From positions 4,952,501 through 5,016,500 of the forward strand of contig NZ_CP097267.1 of NCBI RefSeq assembly GCF_028473605.1: DNA of 64,000 nucleotides. Reading direction: 5' to 3'. The stretch is from Acidovorax sp. NCPPB 3576. Lineage in GTDB: Bacteria > Pseudomonadota > Gammaproteobacteria > Burkholderiales > Burkholderiaceae_C. Position 1 is the stretch's first letter, and every line of letters begins with the position of its first letter. This document shows positions 34,049 to 45,653 of this stretch, one piece after another. The translations under genes and the position numbers were made by a program. The notes beneath the pieces are model-generated. The model did no database searches, was not told where the DNA came from, and saw only the letters and a program-made list of their open reading frames with translations.

Positions 34049-34987
34049 TCAGACCTTGGTGAGCCAGTGGGCGTATTGGGGATTGCGGCCGTTCACGATG
34101 TCGAAGAAGGCACTCTGGATCTTTTCGGTGATCGGGCCGCGCGAGCCGCTGCCGATGGCGAGGCGGTCGAGTTCGCGGATGGGCGTCACTTCGGCGGCGG
34201 TGCCGGTGAAGAAGGCCTCGTCGGCGATGTACACCTCGTCGCGGGTGATGCGCTTTTGCACCAGCTCCAGGCCCAGGTCCTTGCAGATGTGGACGATGGT
34301 GTTGCGCGTGATGCCGTTGAGCGCGCCGGCCGACAGGTCGGGCGTGTACACCACGCCGTTCTTGATGATGAAGACGTTCTCGCCCGCGCCCTCGGACACG
34401 AAGCCGGAGGCGTCCAGCAGCAGGGCCTCGTCGTAGCCGTCGTCCAGGGCCTCCATGTTGGCCAGGATCGAGTTGGTGTAGTTGCTCACCGCCTTGGCCT
34501 GCGTCATGGTGATGTTGACGTGGTGGCGCGTGTAGCTGCTGGTCTTGACGCGGATTCCGCGCTGCATGCCCTCTTCGCCCAGGTAGGCGCCCCAGGCCCA
34601 GGCCGCCACCATCAGGTGGATCTGGTTGCCCTTGGGGGACACGCCCAGCTTCTGCGAGCCGATCCAGGTCAGCGGGCGCAGGTAGCACGATTCGAGCTGG
34701 TTCTCGCGCACCACGGCCTTCTGCGCCTCGTTCACCTCGTCGCGGGTGAACGGAATGGTCATGCGCAGGATCTTGGCGCTGTTGAACAGGCGCTCGGTGT
34801 GCTCCTCGAGGCGGAAGATCGCCGTGCCGTCGGCCGTCTTGTAGGCACGCACGCCTTCGAAGGCGCCGCAGCCGTAGTGCAGCGTGTGGGTCAGCACATG
34901 GATCTTGGCGTCGCGCCAATCGACCATCTGGCCGTCCATCCATATCTTGCCGTCACGGTCGGCCATCGAGGGAGCTACGGGACTCAT
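34049..34987 (-). CDS. ilvE: Branched-chain amino acid aminotransferase
   Basis: A 312-residue class IV PLP aminotransferase. Signatures: THTLHYGCGAFEGVRAY, PLP Lys in MTQAKAVSNYTNS, EGAGENVFII and LNGITRNTIV, and a final GTAAEVTPI. It carries out the last step of Ile, Leu and Val synthesis. It is first in a tight run ilvE, zinc finger, GT2, ligase, GT4, so metabolic and surface genes may be co-transcribed. Confidence 0.93.
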   Translation of the reverse strand: MSPVAPSMADRDGKIWMDGQMVDWRDAKIHVLTHTLHYGCGAFEGVRAYKTADGTAIFRLEEHTERLFNSAKILRMTIPFTRDEVNEAQKAVVRENQLESCYLRPLTWIGSQKLGVSPKGNQIHLMVAAWAWGAYLGEEGMQRGIRVKTSSYTRHHVNITMTQAKAVSNYTNSILANMEALDDGYDEALLLDASGFVSEGAGENVFIIKNGVVYTPDLSAGALNGITRNTIVHICKDLGLELVQKRITRDEVYIADEAFFTGTAAEVTPIRELDRLAIGSGSRGPITEKIQSAFFDIVNGRNPQYAHWLTKV

Positions 34988-35029
34988 GGGGTTCCTTTGG
35001 AATTGCTGGAAGTCGCAAAACCGGCGATT

Positions 35030-35479
35030 TTACGAGTCTGCGCGGGCAGGGGCCGCCACATCCGCGGGGGCCTGGGGCGCATCCTCCTGCGGCACGGGCC
35101 GCACGAGCGCCCATTCCACCAGCTTGCCGGCCCGGAATTCGCACGTCACGTGCGACTGCGTGCCGTCGGTCCAGCGGTAGCGCTCAGGCTCCTCGCCGTC
35201 GGCCGACAGCGGCTCGCCCAGCGAACGCGTCATGGCCACCACGTGCATGAGATTGACCCCCTTGCGCAGCTTGGCATTGAGCATGACGGCGCTGCCCACG
35301 TGGCCGATGGGGCGGTCGGCCGCCTTGCGCATGACGTTCATGAGCCGGGTGAAATGCAGCAGCGCCCACATCATGAGCCCGCCCCCGACCGCCATGACGC
35401 CCTGCCAGCCGTAGGAGCGGTGGGCGGCGAAGACCAGCACCGCGATGCCGACGGGAATGAAGAGGTTGCGCAGATTCAT
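35030..35479 (-). CDS. Small membrane protein of unknown function
   Basis: The protein has 149 residues. Two N-terminal hydrophobic segments (about residues 6-20 and 25-45; FIPVGIAVLVFAAHRSYGW, then GVMAVGGGLMMWALLHF) are followed by a soluble domain (RYRWTDGTQSHVTCEF) and an Ala/Pro-rich tail. Start at 35479 (MNLRNL). No family is named with confidence. Confidence 0.65.
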   Translation of the reverse strand: MNLRNLFIPVGIAVLVFAAHRSYGWQGVMAVGGGLMMWALLHFTRLMNVMRKAADRPIGHVGSAVMLNAKLRKGVNLMHVVAMTRSLGEPLSADGEEPERYRWTDGTQSHVTCEFRAGKLVEWALVRPVPQEDAPQAPADVAAPARADS

Positions 35480-35538
35480 GGGGCGAGATTGTCCTATGGC
35501 AGTCAAAGCCCCCCGGTGTGGATGGTGCGTAGGGGTTT

Positions 35539-36918
<1,380 letters not shown>

Positions 36919-37140
36919 GGCAGGGATCGGGGAACGGGGCAGCAGGGGGGATCGCAGCGGGGCAGCATGCCCGGCTGCGGGCCGGCCCGCAGCGGCCCCA
37001 AGCCGGGCGCCATCGGGGGTGCGCGGCCTGAAAGTAAGCAATTGCGATGTCAACCCTATCCTACCCCGCGCTCCCGCCAGGCTGCCTAGCATGCCCATTC
37101 CAGCGGCAGTCCGCCGCACGCCATTCAAGGAGATGAACCC

Positions 37141-37464
37141 ATGACCCCAACCACCCAGAACGCTTCGGCCACCCCCGCCCGCCGCTGGCTCGCCGCCGCC
37201 CCGCTGATCGTCGTGTCCGCCCTGGCGCTCACCGCCTGCGACCGCAACAAGCCGGCCGACACCCCCACCAACACGGCACCCGTCACCACCCCGGCTCCGA
37301 CGACCCCCGCCACGCCCACGCCTGCCACGCCGGCCACGCCTTCGCCGGACGCCGGCATGTCCTCCACCCCTTCGTCCTCCGCCCCGGCCGGCGGCGCCGT
37401 GTTCGGCGGCAGCACGCCGGCACCGGCCACCGCGGCCTCCGAGCCGGCCAGCGACGCCAAGTGA
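37141..37464 (+). CDS. Small Pro/Thr/Ala-rich putative lipoprotein
   Basis: The protein has 107 residues. The signal peptide carries a lipobox (SALALTAC, Cys at about residue 37). The mature part is low complexity (PTTPATPTPATPATP) with no fold recognised. Its start has AAGGAG upstream. Probably membrane anchored. Function unknown. Confidence 0.65.
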   Translation: MTPTTQNASATPARRWLAAAPLIVVSALALTACDRNKPADTPTNTAPVTTPAPTTPATPTPATPATPSPDAGMSSTPSSSAPAGGAVFGGSTPAPATAASEPASDAK

Positions 37465-37574
37465 TCGCGCGCTGACCGCGCCCCTGCCGCCTCCCCCGGC
37501 GCTTCCCGCGGGGAGCGCTTAACATCCACCGCTTCGCGGCCGTTCGGCCGGTCCCTGCAGAGGCGGATGTTCCG

Positions 37575-38552
37575 ATGAAGGCATGTATCTATGGCGCGGG
37601 CGCCATCGGCGGCTGGCTCGCCGTGGCGCTGGCGCGTGCAGGCGGCGACGTGTCCATGGTGGCGCGCGGCGCCACGCGGCAGGCCCTCGATGCGCAGGGC
37701 CTGCGCCTCGTTCAACCCGATGGGTCCCAGCACGCCACGCCGGTGCGCGCGCACGACGATCCGGCCGCCCTGGGCGTGCAGGATCTCGTGGTGCTGGCCG
37801 TCAAGGCGCCGGCCCTGCCCGACGTGGCCGCCCGCATCGCGCCACTGATCGGCCCCCACACGCTGGTGCTCACGGCGATGAACGGCGTGCCGTGGTGGTT
37901 CCTCGACGGCTGCGGCGGCCCCGCGCAAGGCCAGGCGCTGCAGTCCGTGGACCCCTCGGGCGCCATGGCGCGTGCCGTGCCGGCCGGCCAGGTGATCGGC
38001 GGCGTGGTCCACACCAGTTGCTCGCTCGACGCGCCCGGGGTGGTGCGCCACCACTTCGGCAACCGGCTCATCGTGGGCGAGCCCGCAGGCGCGCCCACGC
38101 CGCGGCTGCAGGCACTGGCCGGCATGCTGCGGCGCGGCGGCATCGAGGCCGAGGTGTCCTCCCGCATCCAGCAGGACGTGTGGTTCAAGCTCTGGGGCAA
38201 CCTGACGGTCAACCCCATCAGCGCGCTCACCGGCGCCACCACCGACCGCATCCTCGACGACGATCTGGTGCGCGCCTTCACGTCCGACGTGATGCGCGAG
38301 GCCAAGGCCATCGGCGAGCGGCTGGGCCTGCCGATCGACCAGCAGCCCGAAGACCGCCACGCCGTCACCCGCAAGCTCGGCGCGTTCAAGACCTCGATGC
38401 TGCAGGACGTGGAGGCCGGCAAGCCGCTGGAGATCGACGCCCTGGTGGGCGCGGTGCATGAGCTGGGCCGCCTCACCGCCGTGCCCACGCCGCACACCGA
38501 CGCCCTGCTGGGCCTGGTGCGGCTGATGGCGCGGGTGCGTGGCCTGTACTGA
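37575..38552 (+). CDS. panE: Ketopantoate reductase family (2-dehydropantoate 2-reductase)
   Basis: A 325-residue NADPH-dependent reductase. Rossmann motif GAGAIGGWLA at residue 7; catalytic Lys within WFKLWGNLTVNPISAL; C-terminal helical domain (SMLQDVEAGKPLEIDALVG) typical of ApbA/PanE. It makes pantoate for coenzyme A. Paralogues acting on other 2-oxo acids exist, so the substrate is inferred. Confidence 0.87.
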   Translation: MKACIYGAGAIGGWLAVALARAGGDVSMVARGATRQALDAQGLRLVQPDGSQHATPVRAHDDPAALGVQDLVVLAVKAPALPDVAARIAPLIGPHTLVLTAMNGVPWWFLDGCGGPAQGQALQSVDPSGAMARAVPAGQVIGGVVHTSCSLDAPGVVRHHFGNRLIVGEPAGAPTPRLQALAGMLRRGGIEAEVSSRIQQDVWFKLWGNLTVNPISALTGATTDRILDDDLVRAFTSDVMREAKAIGERLGLPIDQQPEDRHAVTRKLGAFKTSMLQDVEAGKPLEIDALVGAVHELGRLTAVPTPHTDALLGLVRLMARVRGLY

Positions 38553-38560
38553 GTGGCGCA

Positions 38561-38665
38561 TCAAAAACCATAGCAGAACGCCCTAGCATTCATTGCCTAT
38601 CAAGGCCTTTTTACCTTGAACCCCTAGGCAATCAAGCGGTGAAAGCTCCTTTTTCAATAGCAAAC
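38561..38665. repeat. Dispersed hairpin repeat, compound copy E
   Basis: It contains CATAGCAGAACGCCCTAGC and ATTCATTGCCTA, then a strong hairpin (ATTGCCTA at 38592-38599 with TAGGCAAT at 38625-38632, and an inner AAGG/CCTT stem). It ends CTTTTTCAATAGCAAAC. It shares GGCAATG-A-CTAGGGCG with copy G inside glcE and CTAGGGCG with copies C and F. Confidence 0.65.
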
Positions 38666-38682
38666 CCCGACTGGAACGCCCC

Positions 38683-39291
38683 ATGTCTTCGCTGACCCTC
38701 TACTACGGCACCAGCACCTGCGCGCACGCCGTGCGCATCGCCCTGAACGAAGCCGGCGCCGAACACACCCTGGTGCGCATGGACTTCAAGGCCCAGCAGC
38801 AGCGCACGCCCGAGTACCTGGCCATCAACCCCAAGGGCCGCGTGCCGGCCCTGGTCACCGAGCACGGCGTGCTGACCGAGACGCCCGCGCTGCTGGCCTA
38901 TGTGGCCCAGCGGTTCCCCGCCGCCCGGCTGGCGCCCACCGACCCCCACGGGTTCGCGCGCATGCAGGAGTTCAACAGCTACCTGGCCTCCACCGTGCAT
39001 GTGGCCCACGCCCACCGGCCCCGCGCCAGCCGCTGGGCCGACGAGCCCGAGGCCATCGCCGCGATGCAGCGCAAGGTGGGCGCCAACATGACCGAGTGCT
39101 TCGATCTGATCGAACGGCAACTGGACGGCCCGTGGGTGCTGGGCGAGGCCTATTCGGTGAGCGACGGCTACCTGTTCACCGTGGGTGGATGGCTGCAAAG
39201 CGATGGCGTGGACATCGCCCGGTTCCCCAAGGTGCATGCGCACGCGCAGCGCGTGGCGGTGCGGCCGGCAGTGCAGCGGTCGATGGAGTGA
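38683..39291 (+). CDS. Glutathione S-transferase family protein
   Basis: The protein has 202 residues. Thioredoxin-like N-domain (TLYYGTSTCAHAVRIALNEAG; the substrate-side cis-Pro is in GRVPALV, followed by ETPALLAYVAQRFP) and an all-helical C-domain. This is the bacterial beta-like class. Likely glutathione-dependent detoxification; substrate unknown. Confidence 0.88.
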   Translation: MSSLTLYYGTSTCAHAVRIALNEAGAEHTLVRMDFKAQQQRTPEYLAINPKGRVPALVTEHGVLTETPALLAYVAQRFPAARLAPTDPHGFARMQEFNSYLASTVHVAHAHRPRASRWADEPEAIAAMQRKVGANMTECFDLIERQLDGPWVLGEAYSVSDGYLFTVGGWLQSDGVDIARFPKVHAHAQRVAVRPAVQRSME

Positions 39292-39304
39292 GGCGGCTGG
39301 CGGC

Positions 39305-40897
39305 TCAGTTGACCTTCAGCAGGCGCCAGTCGATGCGGTTGTCGGCGCGGTGGATGATCTCCACCTTCTGCGAGGCGGCCCACGGGATCACCTGGTTGTA
39401 CAGCGGGATGTGGGAGATGCGCTGGTGGTCCTGCACCAGCGCCTGCTCGATCAGGCTGTTGCGCGTGGCGGCGTCGGTTTCCTTCTTGATGCGCTCGATC
39501 AGCGCGTCCTGCTGCGGGTCGCTGAAGCGGCCCAGGTTGAAGTTGCCGTCGCCCCCCGCACCCGGCGAGCGGATCAGCGACTGCAGCGAATAGAACGCAT
39601 CGAACGTCGGCACGCCCCAGCCCAGCAGGTAGATGCTGGCCTCGTTGCGCTGGATCATCGGAAAGTAAGTGGCGAAGGGCAGCGAGCGCAGCCTGGCTTT
39701 CACGCCCACCTTGGCCCACTGGGCCGTGATGGCCTGGCACAGCTGCTCGTCGTTGATGTAGCGGCCCGCGCTGCAGGCGAAGTCCACCTCGAAGCCCTGC
39801 GGGTAGCCGGCCTCGGCCAGCAGCTTCTGCGCGGCGGCGGGGTCGTAGGGCCAGCGCACGTCGGCCTTCGGGGTCCAGCCGTTCACCTGGCGCGCGATGA
39901 TCGCGCCGGTGGGCTGGGCCAGGCCGCGCAGCACCACGCGCTGGATGGCGTTGATGTCGATGGCCTGGTAGAGGGCCTTGCGCACGCGCACGTCCTTGAG
40001 CGGGTTCTTGCCCTTGACGTTCGAGTTCTGCAGCTCGTCGCGGAACTGGTCCAGGCCCAGGAAGATGGTGCGGTTCTCGGCGCCGTCCAGCACCTTCAGC
40101 TGCGGCTGCTGGCGGATGCGGGGCACGTCCTGCAGGCTGGGGTCGAGCACGAAGTCCACCTCGCCCGACAGCAGTGCCGCCGTGCGCGTGGCGTCGGACT
40201 TGATGGGCGTATAGACCACGTCGGTCACGTTGCCGCCGAACTGGCCCTTGCCCCACCAGTGCGGGTTGGCGGCCAGCACCAGGCGCTGGTCGGGCGCCCA
40301 GGACTTGAGCACGAACGGACCCGTGCCCAGCGTGTTGCGGTGCGTGTAGGGCTCGTCGCTGGTCTTGATGTCCTTTGGCGCCGTGGCGTTGTTCTTCTCG
40401 GCCCAGGGCTTGCTCATGATGCGCAGCTCGGTCAGCTGGTTGACCAGCACCGGGTTGGGCACCTCCGAGAAGATGTCCACGGTGTGGGCATCCACCACCT
40501 CCACGCGGTCGATGCCCTGCGTATAGACGGCGTAGTTGGAGGTCTTGGCCTTGGCGCGCTCCAGCGAGAACTTCACGTCGTCGGCCGTGAGGGCGGAGCC
40601 GTCGCTGAACTTCACGCCCTGGCGCAGCGTGATGCGCAGCTGCGTGGGGCTGACCCGCTTCCAGGCGGTGGCCAGCTGCGGCTCGGGCTTGAAGGTCTTG
40701 CTGTTGTATTCGACCAGCGTTTCATACACCGCCGAATGCAGCGCGTTGTTCACGCCCACGTTCTGCGCATGGATGTCCCACGAGGACACGTCGGCCGAAC
40801 GGGCGAAGCGGAAGGTGGCGGCCTGCGCGGCCAGCGGCGTGGCCACGGTGAAGGCGGCAGCGGCCAGGGTGGCCGCGAGGGAAAGCGAAAAGCGCAT
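39305..40897 (-). CDS. ABC transporter substrate-binding protein, family 5 (peptide/DppA-like)
   Basis: A 530-residue periplasmic protein with a signal peptide ending PLAAQA. SBP_bac_5 features are clear: LRITLRQGVKFSDGSALTAD, RKALYQAIDI and an IPLYNQVIPW ending. The start at 40897 (MRFSLS) gives a normal signal peptide. No permease or ATPase gene is adjacent, so it must share a transporter encoded elsewhere. The ligand is probably an oligopeptide or a similar compound. Confidence 0.88.
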   Translation of the reverse strand: MRFSLSLAATLAAAAFTVATPLAAQAATFRFARSADVSSWDIHAQNVGVNNALHSAVYETLVEYNSKTFKPEPQLATAWKRVSPTQLRITLRQGVKFSDGSALTADDVKFSLERAKAKTSNYAVYTQGIDRVEVVDAHTVDIFSEVPNPVLVNQLTELRIMSKPWAEKNNATAPKDIKTSDEPYTHRNTLGTGPFVLKSWAPDQRLVLAANPHWWGKGQFGGNVTDVVYTPIKSDATRTAALLSGEVDFVLDPSLQDVPRIRQQPQLKVLDGAENRTIFLGLDQFRDELQNSNVKGKNPLKDVRVRKALYQAIDINAIQRVVLRGLAQPTGAIIARQVNGWTPKADVRWPYDPAAAQKLLAEAGYPQGFEVDFACSAGRYINDEQLCQAITAQWAKVGVKARLRSLPFATYFPMIQRNEASIYLLGWGVPTFDAFYSLQSLIRSPGAGGDGNFNLGRFSDPQQDALIERIKKETDAATRNSLIEQALVQDHQRISHIPLYNQVIPWAASQKVEIIHRADNRIDWRLLKVN

Positions 40898-41012
40898 GGT
40901 GCAAAGGCCCTGAAGCAACGAGGAGTGCGGCCACTATGCCCGCGGCCCCCCGCGCGGCGAACGACTTTGTCGTTCTAACGTTATGCAGGCCGTGGCCGCA
41001 GGCGCCGACGTG

Positions 41013-41858
41013 TCAACGCGCGCGCAACTGGCGCACCGCTTCGGGCAGCGAGTGGGCCTGCGGCAGGAAGCGGTCGATGGCCGCTCCCAGCACCACCGCG
41101 CACAGCAGCGCCCCGAGCAGCGGCTTCCAGGTCAGCCGCACCGCGGCCGACAGCCAGCCGGCCCGCTCCACCCCCATCGCCGCACGCGCGGTGGCGTAAG
41201 AGAACGCCAGCTCCACCGCCACGGCCAGCAGCACGTCGAAGCCGAAGTACAGCAGCGCCAGGGCGCCTGCGCCCAGCACCACGGCCGCGCCGATGAGGAA
41301 GATGGCCACCACGGGCACGATCACCACCGCGCCTTCGTCCGCGCCGCTGGCGGCCTCCAGCGCCCCGCCGGCGATGTCGCCCAGGCCATCGCCGGCGCTA
41401 CCCAGGCCGTCGCCGAAATCACCGCTCGCGCCGCCCCCACCGAAGTCGCCGCCGCCCCCGCTGCGCGGCCAGGGCGCGCGCGCGCCGCCGGAGGGCAGAT
41501 CGATGTCGGGCACCAGGTCGATGCCGTCGGCCCAGCCGTTGTCGCCGCCTTCATCGCGCCGGCGGGGCGGCCGCACCAGCCAGGCCGCCCACGCACGCAG
41601 CACCAGCAGGTAGGCGATGTAGCCCACGCCCAGCGTGATGCCGTAGCGCAGCGCGAGCGAGCCCACGCCCATCACCATCTGCAGGTGCGACGTGGCCCAC
41701 ATCAGCGCCATCGTGAAAGCGCCGATGCACCAGCCGTGCACGTGCAGCCGGTGGCGCTGGCGCAGGGTGTGCGCCACTTCGCGGTCGGGCGCCCGCACCC
41801 GGCGCCAGGTCGAGCCCTTGCCGGGCGGGGGTGCGGACCCGCGCTGCCCGGGGCGCAT
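41013..41858 (-). CDS. Membrane protein with Gly/Asp-rich linker, unknown function
   Basis: The protein has 281 residues. Two transmembrane segments (about 45-60 and 70-90), a low-complexity Gly/Asp/Ser linker (GGGGDFGGGGASGDFGDGL) and two more hydrophobic stretches follow. The start overlaps the alr stop by one base (TGATG), so it is translationally coupled to alanine racemase. No family named. Confidence 0.65.
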   Translation of the reverse strand: MRPGQRGSAPPPGKGSTWRRVRAPDREVAHTLRQRHRLHVHGWCIGAFTMALMWATSHLQMVMGVGSLALRYGITLGVGYIAYLLVLRAWAAWLVRPPRRRDEGGDNGWADGIDLVPDIDLPSGGARAPWPRSGGGGDFGGGGASGDFGDGLGSAGDGLGDIAGGALEAASGADEGAVVIVPVVAIFLIGAAVVLGAGALALLYFGFDVLLAVAVELAFSYATARAAMGVERAGWLSAAVRLTWKPLLGALLCAVVLGAAIDRFLPQAHSLPEAVRQLRAR

Positions 41859-42964
41859 CAGGCCACCGCCACGGGCACGCGCGCAGCCAGCGCGCACATC
41901 AGCTCGTAGCCCACCGTGCCGGCCGCATACGCCACGTCGTCGATCGGCAGCACCGTGCCGTTGGCGGCGCGCCCCCAGAGCGTGGCCTCGGCGCCGAAGC
42001 CCGCCTCCACGCCAGCATCGATCACAGGGGTCAGGTCCACGGTGATCATGTCCATGCTGACCCGGCCCACGACGCGCGTGCGCACGCCGTTCACCAGCAC
42101 CGGCGTGCCCGTGCCGGCGTGCCGCGGGTAGCCGTCGGCATAGCCGCAGGCCACCACGCCGATGGTGAGCGGCGCATCGGCCGTGAAGGCCGAGCCATAG
42201 CCCACCGTGTCGCCGGCCTGCACGTGCTGCACGGCGATGACGCGGGCCGAGAGCGTCATCGACGGCTGCAGATCCCAATGCGCGGCCGTGTGCTCGGGGT
42301 GGTCCGCCGCGCCGCCGTAGAGCACGATGCCGGCGCGGACCCAGTCGCCGCGCACGCGCGCATCGACCGCGTGGCGCAGGGTGGCCGCGCTGTTGCACAC
42401 GCTTTTCTCGCCGGGCAGGTCCTGCGTGGCCGTCTGGAAGGCGGCCATCTGGTGCGCGATGCCGCGCGGGCCGTCGGCGTCGCTGAAATGGGTCATGAAC
42501 GAGATCTCGTCCACCTGCGTGAGCGCGTTGAGCCGCGCCCAGGCCGAGCGGTAGCGCTCGGGCGTGAAGCCCAGCCGGTTCATGCCGGTGTTCATCTTGA
42601 GAAAGACGCGGTGCGGCGCCTGCGTCTTGTGGGCGGCCAGCCAGTCGATCTGCTCGTCGCAATGCACCGCGTGCCACAGCCCCAGGCGCGAACACAGCTC
42701 CAGGTCGCGCGGCTCGAACACGCCCTCCAGCAGCAGGATCGGGCCGCGCCACCCGAGGGCCCGCACGCGCTCGGCCTCGGACAGGTCCAGCAGGGCGAAG
42801 CCGTCGGCCGCCCGCAGCCCCTCGAACACGCGTTCGATGCCATGGCCGTAGGCATTGGCCTTCACCACCGCCCAGGCCAGCGCGTCCGGCGCACTGGCGC
42901 GTGCGCGCCCGAGATTGTGTTGCAGTGCAGCAGTGTGGATGGTGGCTTGGATGGGACGCGGCAT
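41858..42964 (-). CDS. alr: Alanine racemase
   Basis: A 368-residue fold-type III PLP enzyme. PLP Lys35 is in [11 protein letters not shown]. The second catalytic Tyr lies in [12 protein letters not shown]. The C-terminal domain has [11 protein letters not shown]. It supplies D-alanine for peptidoglycan. Divergent from lplT with 139 bp between them. Confidence 0.94.
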   Translation of the reverse strand: MPRPIQATIHTAALQHNLGRARASAPDALAWAVVKANAYGHGIERVFEGLRAADGFALLDLSEAERVRALGWRGPILLLEGVFEPRDLELCSRLGLWHAVHCDEQIDWLAAHKTQAPHRVFLKMNTGMNRLGFTPERYRSAWARLNALTQVDEISFMTHFSDADGPRGIAHQMAAFQTATQDLPGEKSVCNSAATLRHAVDARVRGDWVRAGIVLYGGAADHPEHTAAHWDLQPSMTLSARVIAVQHVQAGDTVGYGSAFTADAPLTIGVVACGYADGYPRHAGTGTPVLVNGVRTRVVGRVSMDMITVDLTPVIDAGVEAGFGAEATLWGRAANGTVLPIDDVAYAAGTVGYELMCALAARVPVAVA

Positions 42965-43103
42965 GGGGTCGATCTGCGGAGCGAAAAGGAAGGAATTCTG
43001 GCATCGCCCTCTAGAAACCGCGTGATATAACCGCCAGTCACTTGCAGCGGGTTCCGATATTTAACAGGGCATCAGGCGAACTGATGCACCCAACAGCCAT
43101 TCG

Positions 43104-44384
43104 ATGAAGCGCGGTTTCTACACCATCATGTCGGCGCAGTTTTTCAGCTCGCTGGCCGACAACGCACTTTTCGTGGCCGCCGTGGAATTGCTGCGCACCA
43201 ACGGGTCGCCGGAGTGGCAGCGTGCGGCGCTCGTGCCGATGTTCGCGCTGTTCTACGTGGTGCTGGCCCCTTTCGTGGGCGCCTTCGCCGATGCGCTGCC
43301 CAAGGGCAAGGTCATGTTCTTCAGCAACGCGATCAAGGTCGTGGGCTGCCTCATGATGCTGTTCGGCTCCCACCCGCTGATCGCCTACGCCGTCGTCGGC
43401 CTGGGCGCCGCGGCCTACTCGCCCGCCAAGTACGGCATCCTCACCGAGTTGCTGCCGGCCTCGCAGCTGGTCAAGGCCAACGGATGGATCGAGGGGCTGA
43501 CCATCGCCTCCATCATCCTGGGCGTGCTGCTGGGCGGCCAGCTCGTGGGGCCTGCCATCGCCCACCTGCTGCTGTCGGTGGACCTGCCCTTCGTGGACAC
43601 CGGCGTGGACACCGCGGCCGAAGCCGCCATCGCCGCGCTGATCACGCTGTACCTGGTCGCCGCGTGGTTCAACACCCGCATTCCCCACACCGGCGTGGAG
43701 ATGCGCCCGCTGCCGTCCAATCCGCTGGCGATGCTGCCGGACTTCTGGGCCTGCAACAACCGCCTGTGGCGCGACAAGCTGGGGCAGATCTCGCTGTCCA
43801 CCACCACCCTGTTCTGGGGCGCGGGCGGCAACCTCAAGTTCATCGTGCTGGCCTGGGCCGCGGCTGCGCTCTCCTACAACACCACGCAGGCCTCGGCCCT
43901 CACGGGGGTGGTGGCCATCGGCACGGCCGTGGGCGCGGTGGTGGCCTCCATGCGCATGCGGCTGGACATGGCCACCAAGGTCATCCCGCTGGGCATCGCC
44001 ATGGGCCTGCTGCTGGTGATGATGGTGTTCATCAAGAGCATCTGGGTCGCCATTCCCTTCCTCATCCTGCTGGGCGGCCTGGGCGGCTACCTGGTGGTGC
44101 CGATGAACGCGCTGCTGCAGCACCGGGGCCACAACCTCATGGGCGCGGGCCGCTCCATCGCGGTGCAGAACTTCAACGAGCAGGCCTGCATCCTGGCGCT
44201 GGGCGCGTTCTACAGCCTGTCGCTCAAGATGGGGCTGTCGGTGTTCGGCGCCATCACCGCGTTCGGCCTCGTGGTGGCCGGGGTGATGTGGCTGATCCGC
44301 CGCTGGCACCAGCACAACTGCGTGCGCTATCGCGAAGAGGTGGACCACCTGCTGCACCTGGCGCGGCACGACCACCACCACTGA
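43104..44384 (+). CDS. lplT: Lysophospholipid transporter LplT
   Basis: A 426-residue, 12-segment MFS inner-membrane protein. It begins MKRGFYTIMSAQFFSSLADN; SPAKYGILTELLP and VPMNALLQHRG are typical of LplT. It flips lysophospholipids inward for re-acylation. No acyltransferase (aas) gene is adjacent or fused. His-rich C-terminus (HDHHH). Confidence 0.92.
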   Translation: MKRGFYTIMSAQFFSSLADNALFVAAVELLRTNGSPEWQRAALVPMFALFYVVLAPFVGAFADALPKGKVMFFSNAIKVVGCLMMLFGSHPLIAYAVVGLGAAAYSPAKYGILTELLPASQLVKANGWIEGLTIASIILGVLLGGQLVGPAIAHLLLSVDLPFVDTGVDTAAEAAIAALITLYLVAAWFNTRIPHTGVEMRPLPSNPLAMLPDFWACNNRLWRDKLGQISLSTTTLFWGAGGNLKFIVLAWAAAALSYNTTQASALTGVVAIGTAVGAVVASMRMRLDMATKVIPLGIAMGLLLVMMVFIKSIWVAIPFLILLGGLGGYLVVPMNALLQHRGHNLMGAGRSIAVQNFNEQACILALGAFYSLSLKMGLSVFGAITAFGLVVAGVMWLIRRWHQHNCVRYREEVDHLLHLARHDHHH

Positions 44385-44578
44385 TCGCCACGGCGCCCAG
44401 GCCCTCGCGCAGGCCCGGCCTGCCGGCCTGCGGAATGGAAAGTACAACTTAACCACAGCCGGACATGACGCTGTCTTCATCCGAAGGCAGAAAATCATGC
44501 CGATGCTGCGGCAACCCTTCTTCTTCTGCGCCGATCCGACTGCAAAGCGGAGGCGCCCCTGCCGCTCCACGACGCTCC

Positions 44579-45451
44579 ATGCCATCGCCGCTGCCCTTTG
44601 CCGCCCTGCTGTTCAACGCCTTCGTCTGGGGCCTGGCATGGTGGCCGTTCCGGGTGATGCACGGGGCGGGCCTGCACCCGCTGTGGGCGACCGCCGTGAT
44701 GTACAGCGCCATCCTGATCGGCCTGCTGGCCCTGCGTCCGGGCCTGTGGGCACAGGTGCGCCAGCATCCGCAGCTGTGGCTGCTGGCCCTGAGTTCGGGG
44801 CTGAACAACGTGGCCTTCAACTGGGCGGTGACCGTGGGCGACGTGGTGCGCGTGGTGCTGCTGTTCTATCTGATGCCGGTCTGGGGCCTGCTGCTGGCCT
44901 GGCGGGTGCTGGGCGAGCGGCCCACGCCCATGGCGCTGCTGCGGCTGGCGCTGGCGTTCGCGGGCGTCGTGCTGGTGCTGCTGCCCGAGGGCGCCTCGCC
45001 GTCCCGGCTGTTTCAGAACCTGTCGCTGGCCGACGGGCTGGCGCTGGCGGGCGGGTTCCTGTTCGCGCTGACCAACGTCACGCTGCGGCGGCTGCACGCG
45101 GTGCCCGGCCAGGCGCGCATGTTCGTCATGTTCGGCGGCTGCATGCTGATGGCGCTGCTGGTGGCCAGCATCGGGCTGCAGGCCGGCGTGGTGGAGCCGT
45201 TTCCCCCAGTGAACGCCACCTGGGCCCTCACGGCCGCCCTGCTGGCGGTGGCGCTGTGGCTGGGCAACGGGGCGCTGCAGTACGGGGCGTCGCGGCTGGC
45301 GGCGGGCACCACGGCGGTGATCCTGCTGTCGGAGGTGGTGTTCGCCAGCGTGTCGTCAGTGCTGCTGTCGGCCGCGCAATGGCAGGCACGCACCTTGCTG
45401 GGTGGCGGCCTGATCGTGTTCGCCGCCCTGCTGGCATCACTGCGGCGCTGA
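44579..45451 (+). CDS. EamA/DMT-family transporter
   Basis: A 290-residue membrane protein with ten hydrophobic segments and two EamA repeats (LLFNAFVWGLAWWPFRVM, and the second after LADGLALAGGFLFALTNV). Start at 44579 was chosen because upstream residues are hydrophilic and not family-like. Substrate unknown. Confidence 0.85.
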   Translation: MPSPLPFAALLFNAFVWGLAWWPFRVMHGAGLHPLWATAVMYSAILIGLLALRPGLWAQVRQHPQLWLLALSSGLNNVAFNWAVTVGDVVRVVLLFYLMPVWGLLLAWRVLGERPTPMALLRLALAFAGVVLVLLPEGASPSRLFQNLSLADGLALAGGFLFALTNVTLRRLHAVPGQARMFVMFGGCMLMALLVASIGLQAGVVEPFPPVNATWALTAALLAVALWLGNGALQYGASRLAAGTTAVILLSEVVFASVSSVLLSAAQWQARTLLGGGLIVFAALLASLRR

Positions 45452-45653
45452 GCGCCCGGCAGGCCGCCGCACAGGCGCTGCCCCGCCGCAGGGCCGGGGC
45501 CAAAAGGCCCTTGGCCGCCATGGAAAACAGGGCTCTCCCGGCCGGTGCTTGCGTGCCCGCGGGGCGCCGGTATAGTCATTGCAAGTTACGTCACCAGCGT
45601 ACGCCGTGGTCATGCATCCGCAGGCCGGCGCTGCGCGTTTTCGGAGATTCGGT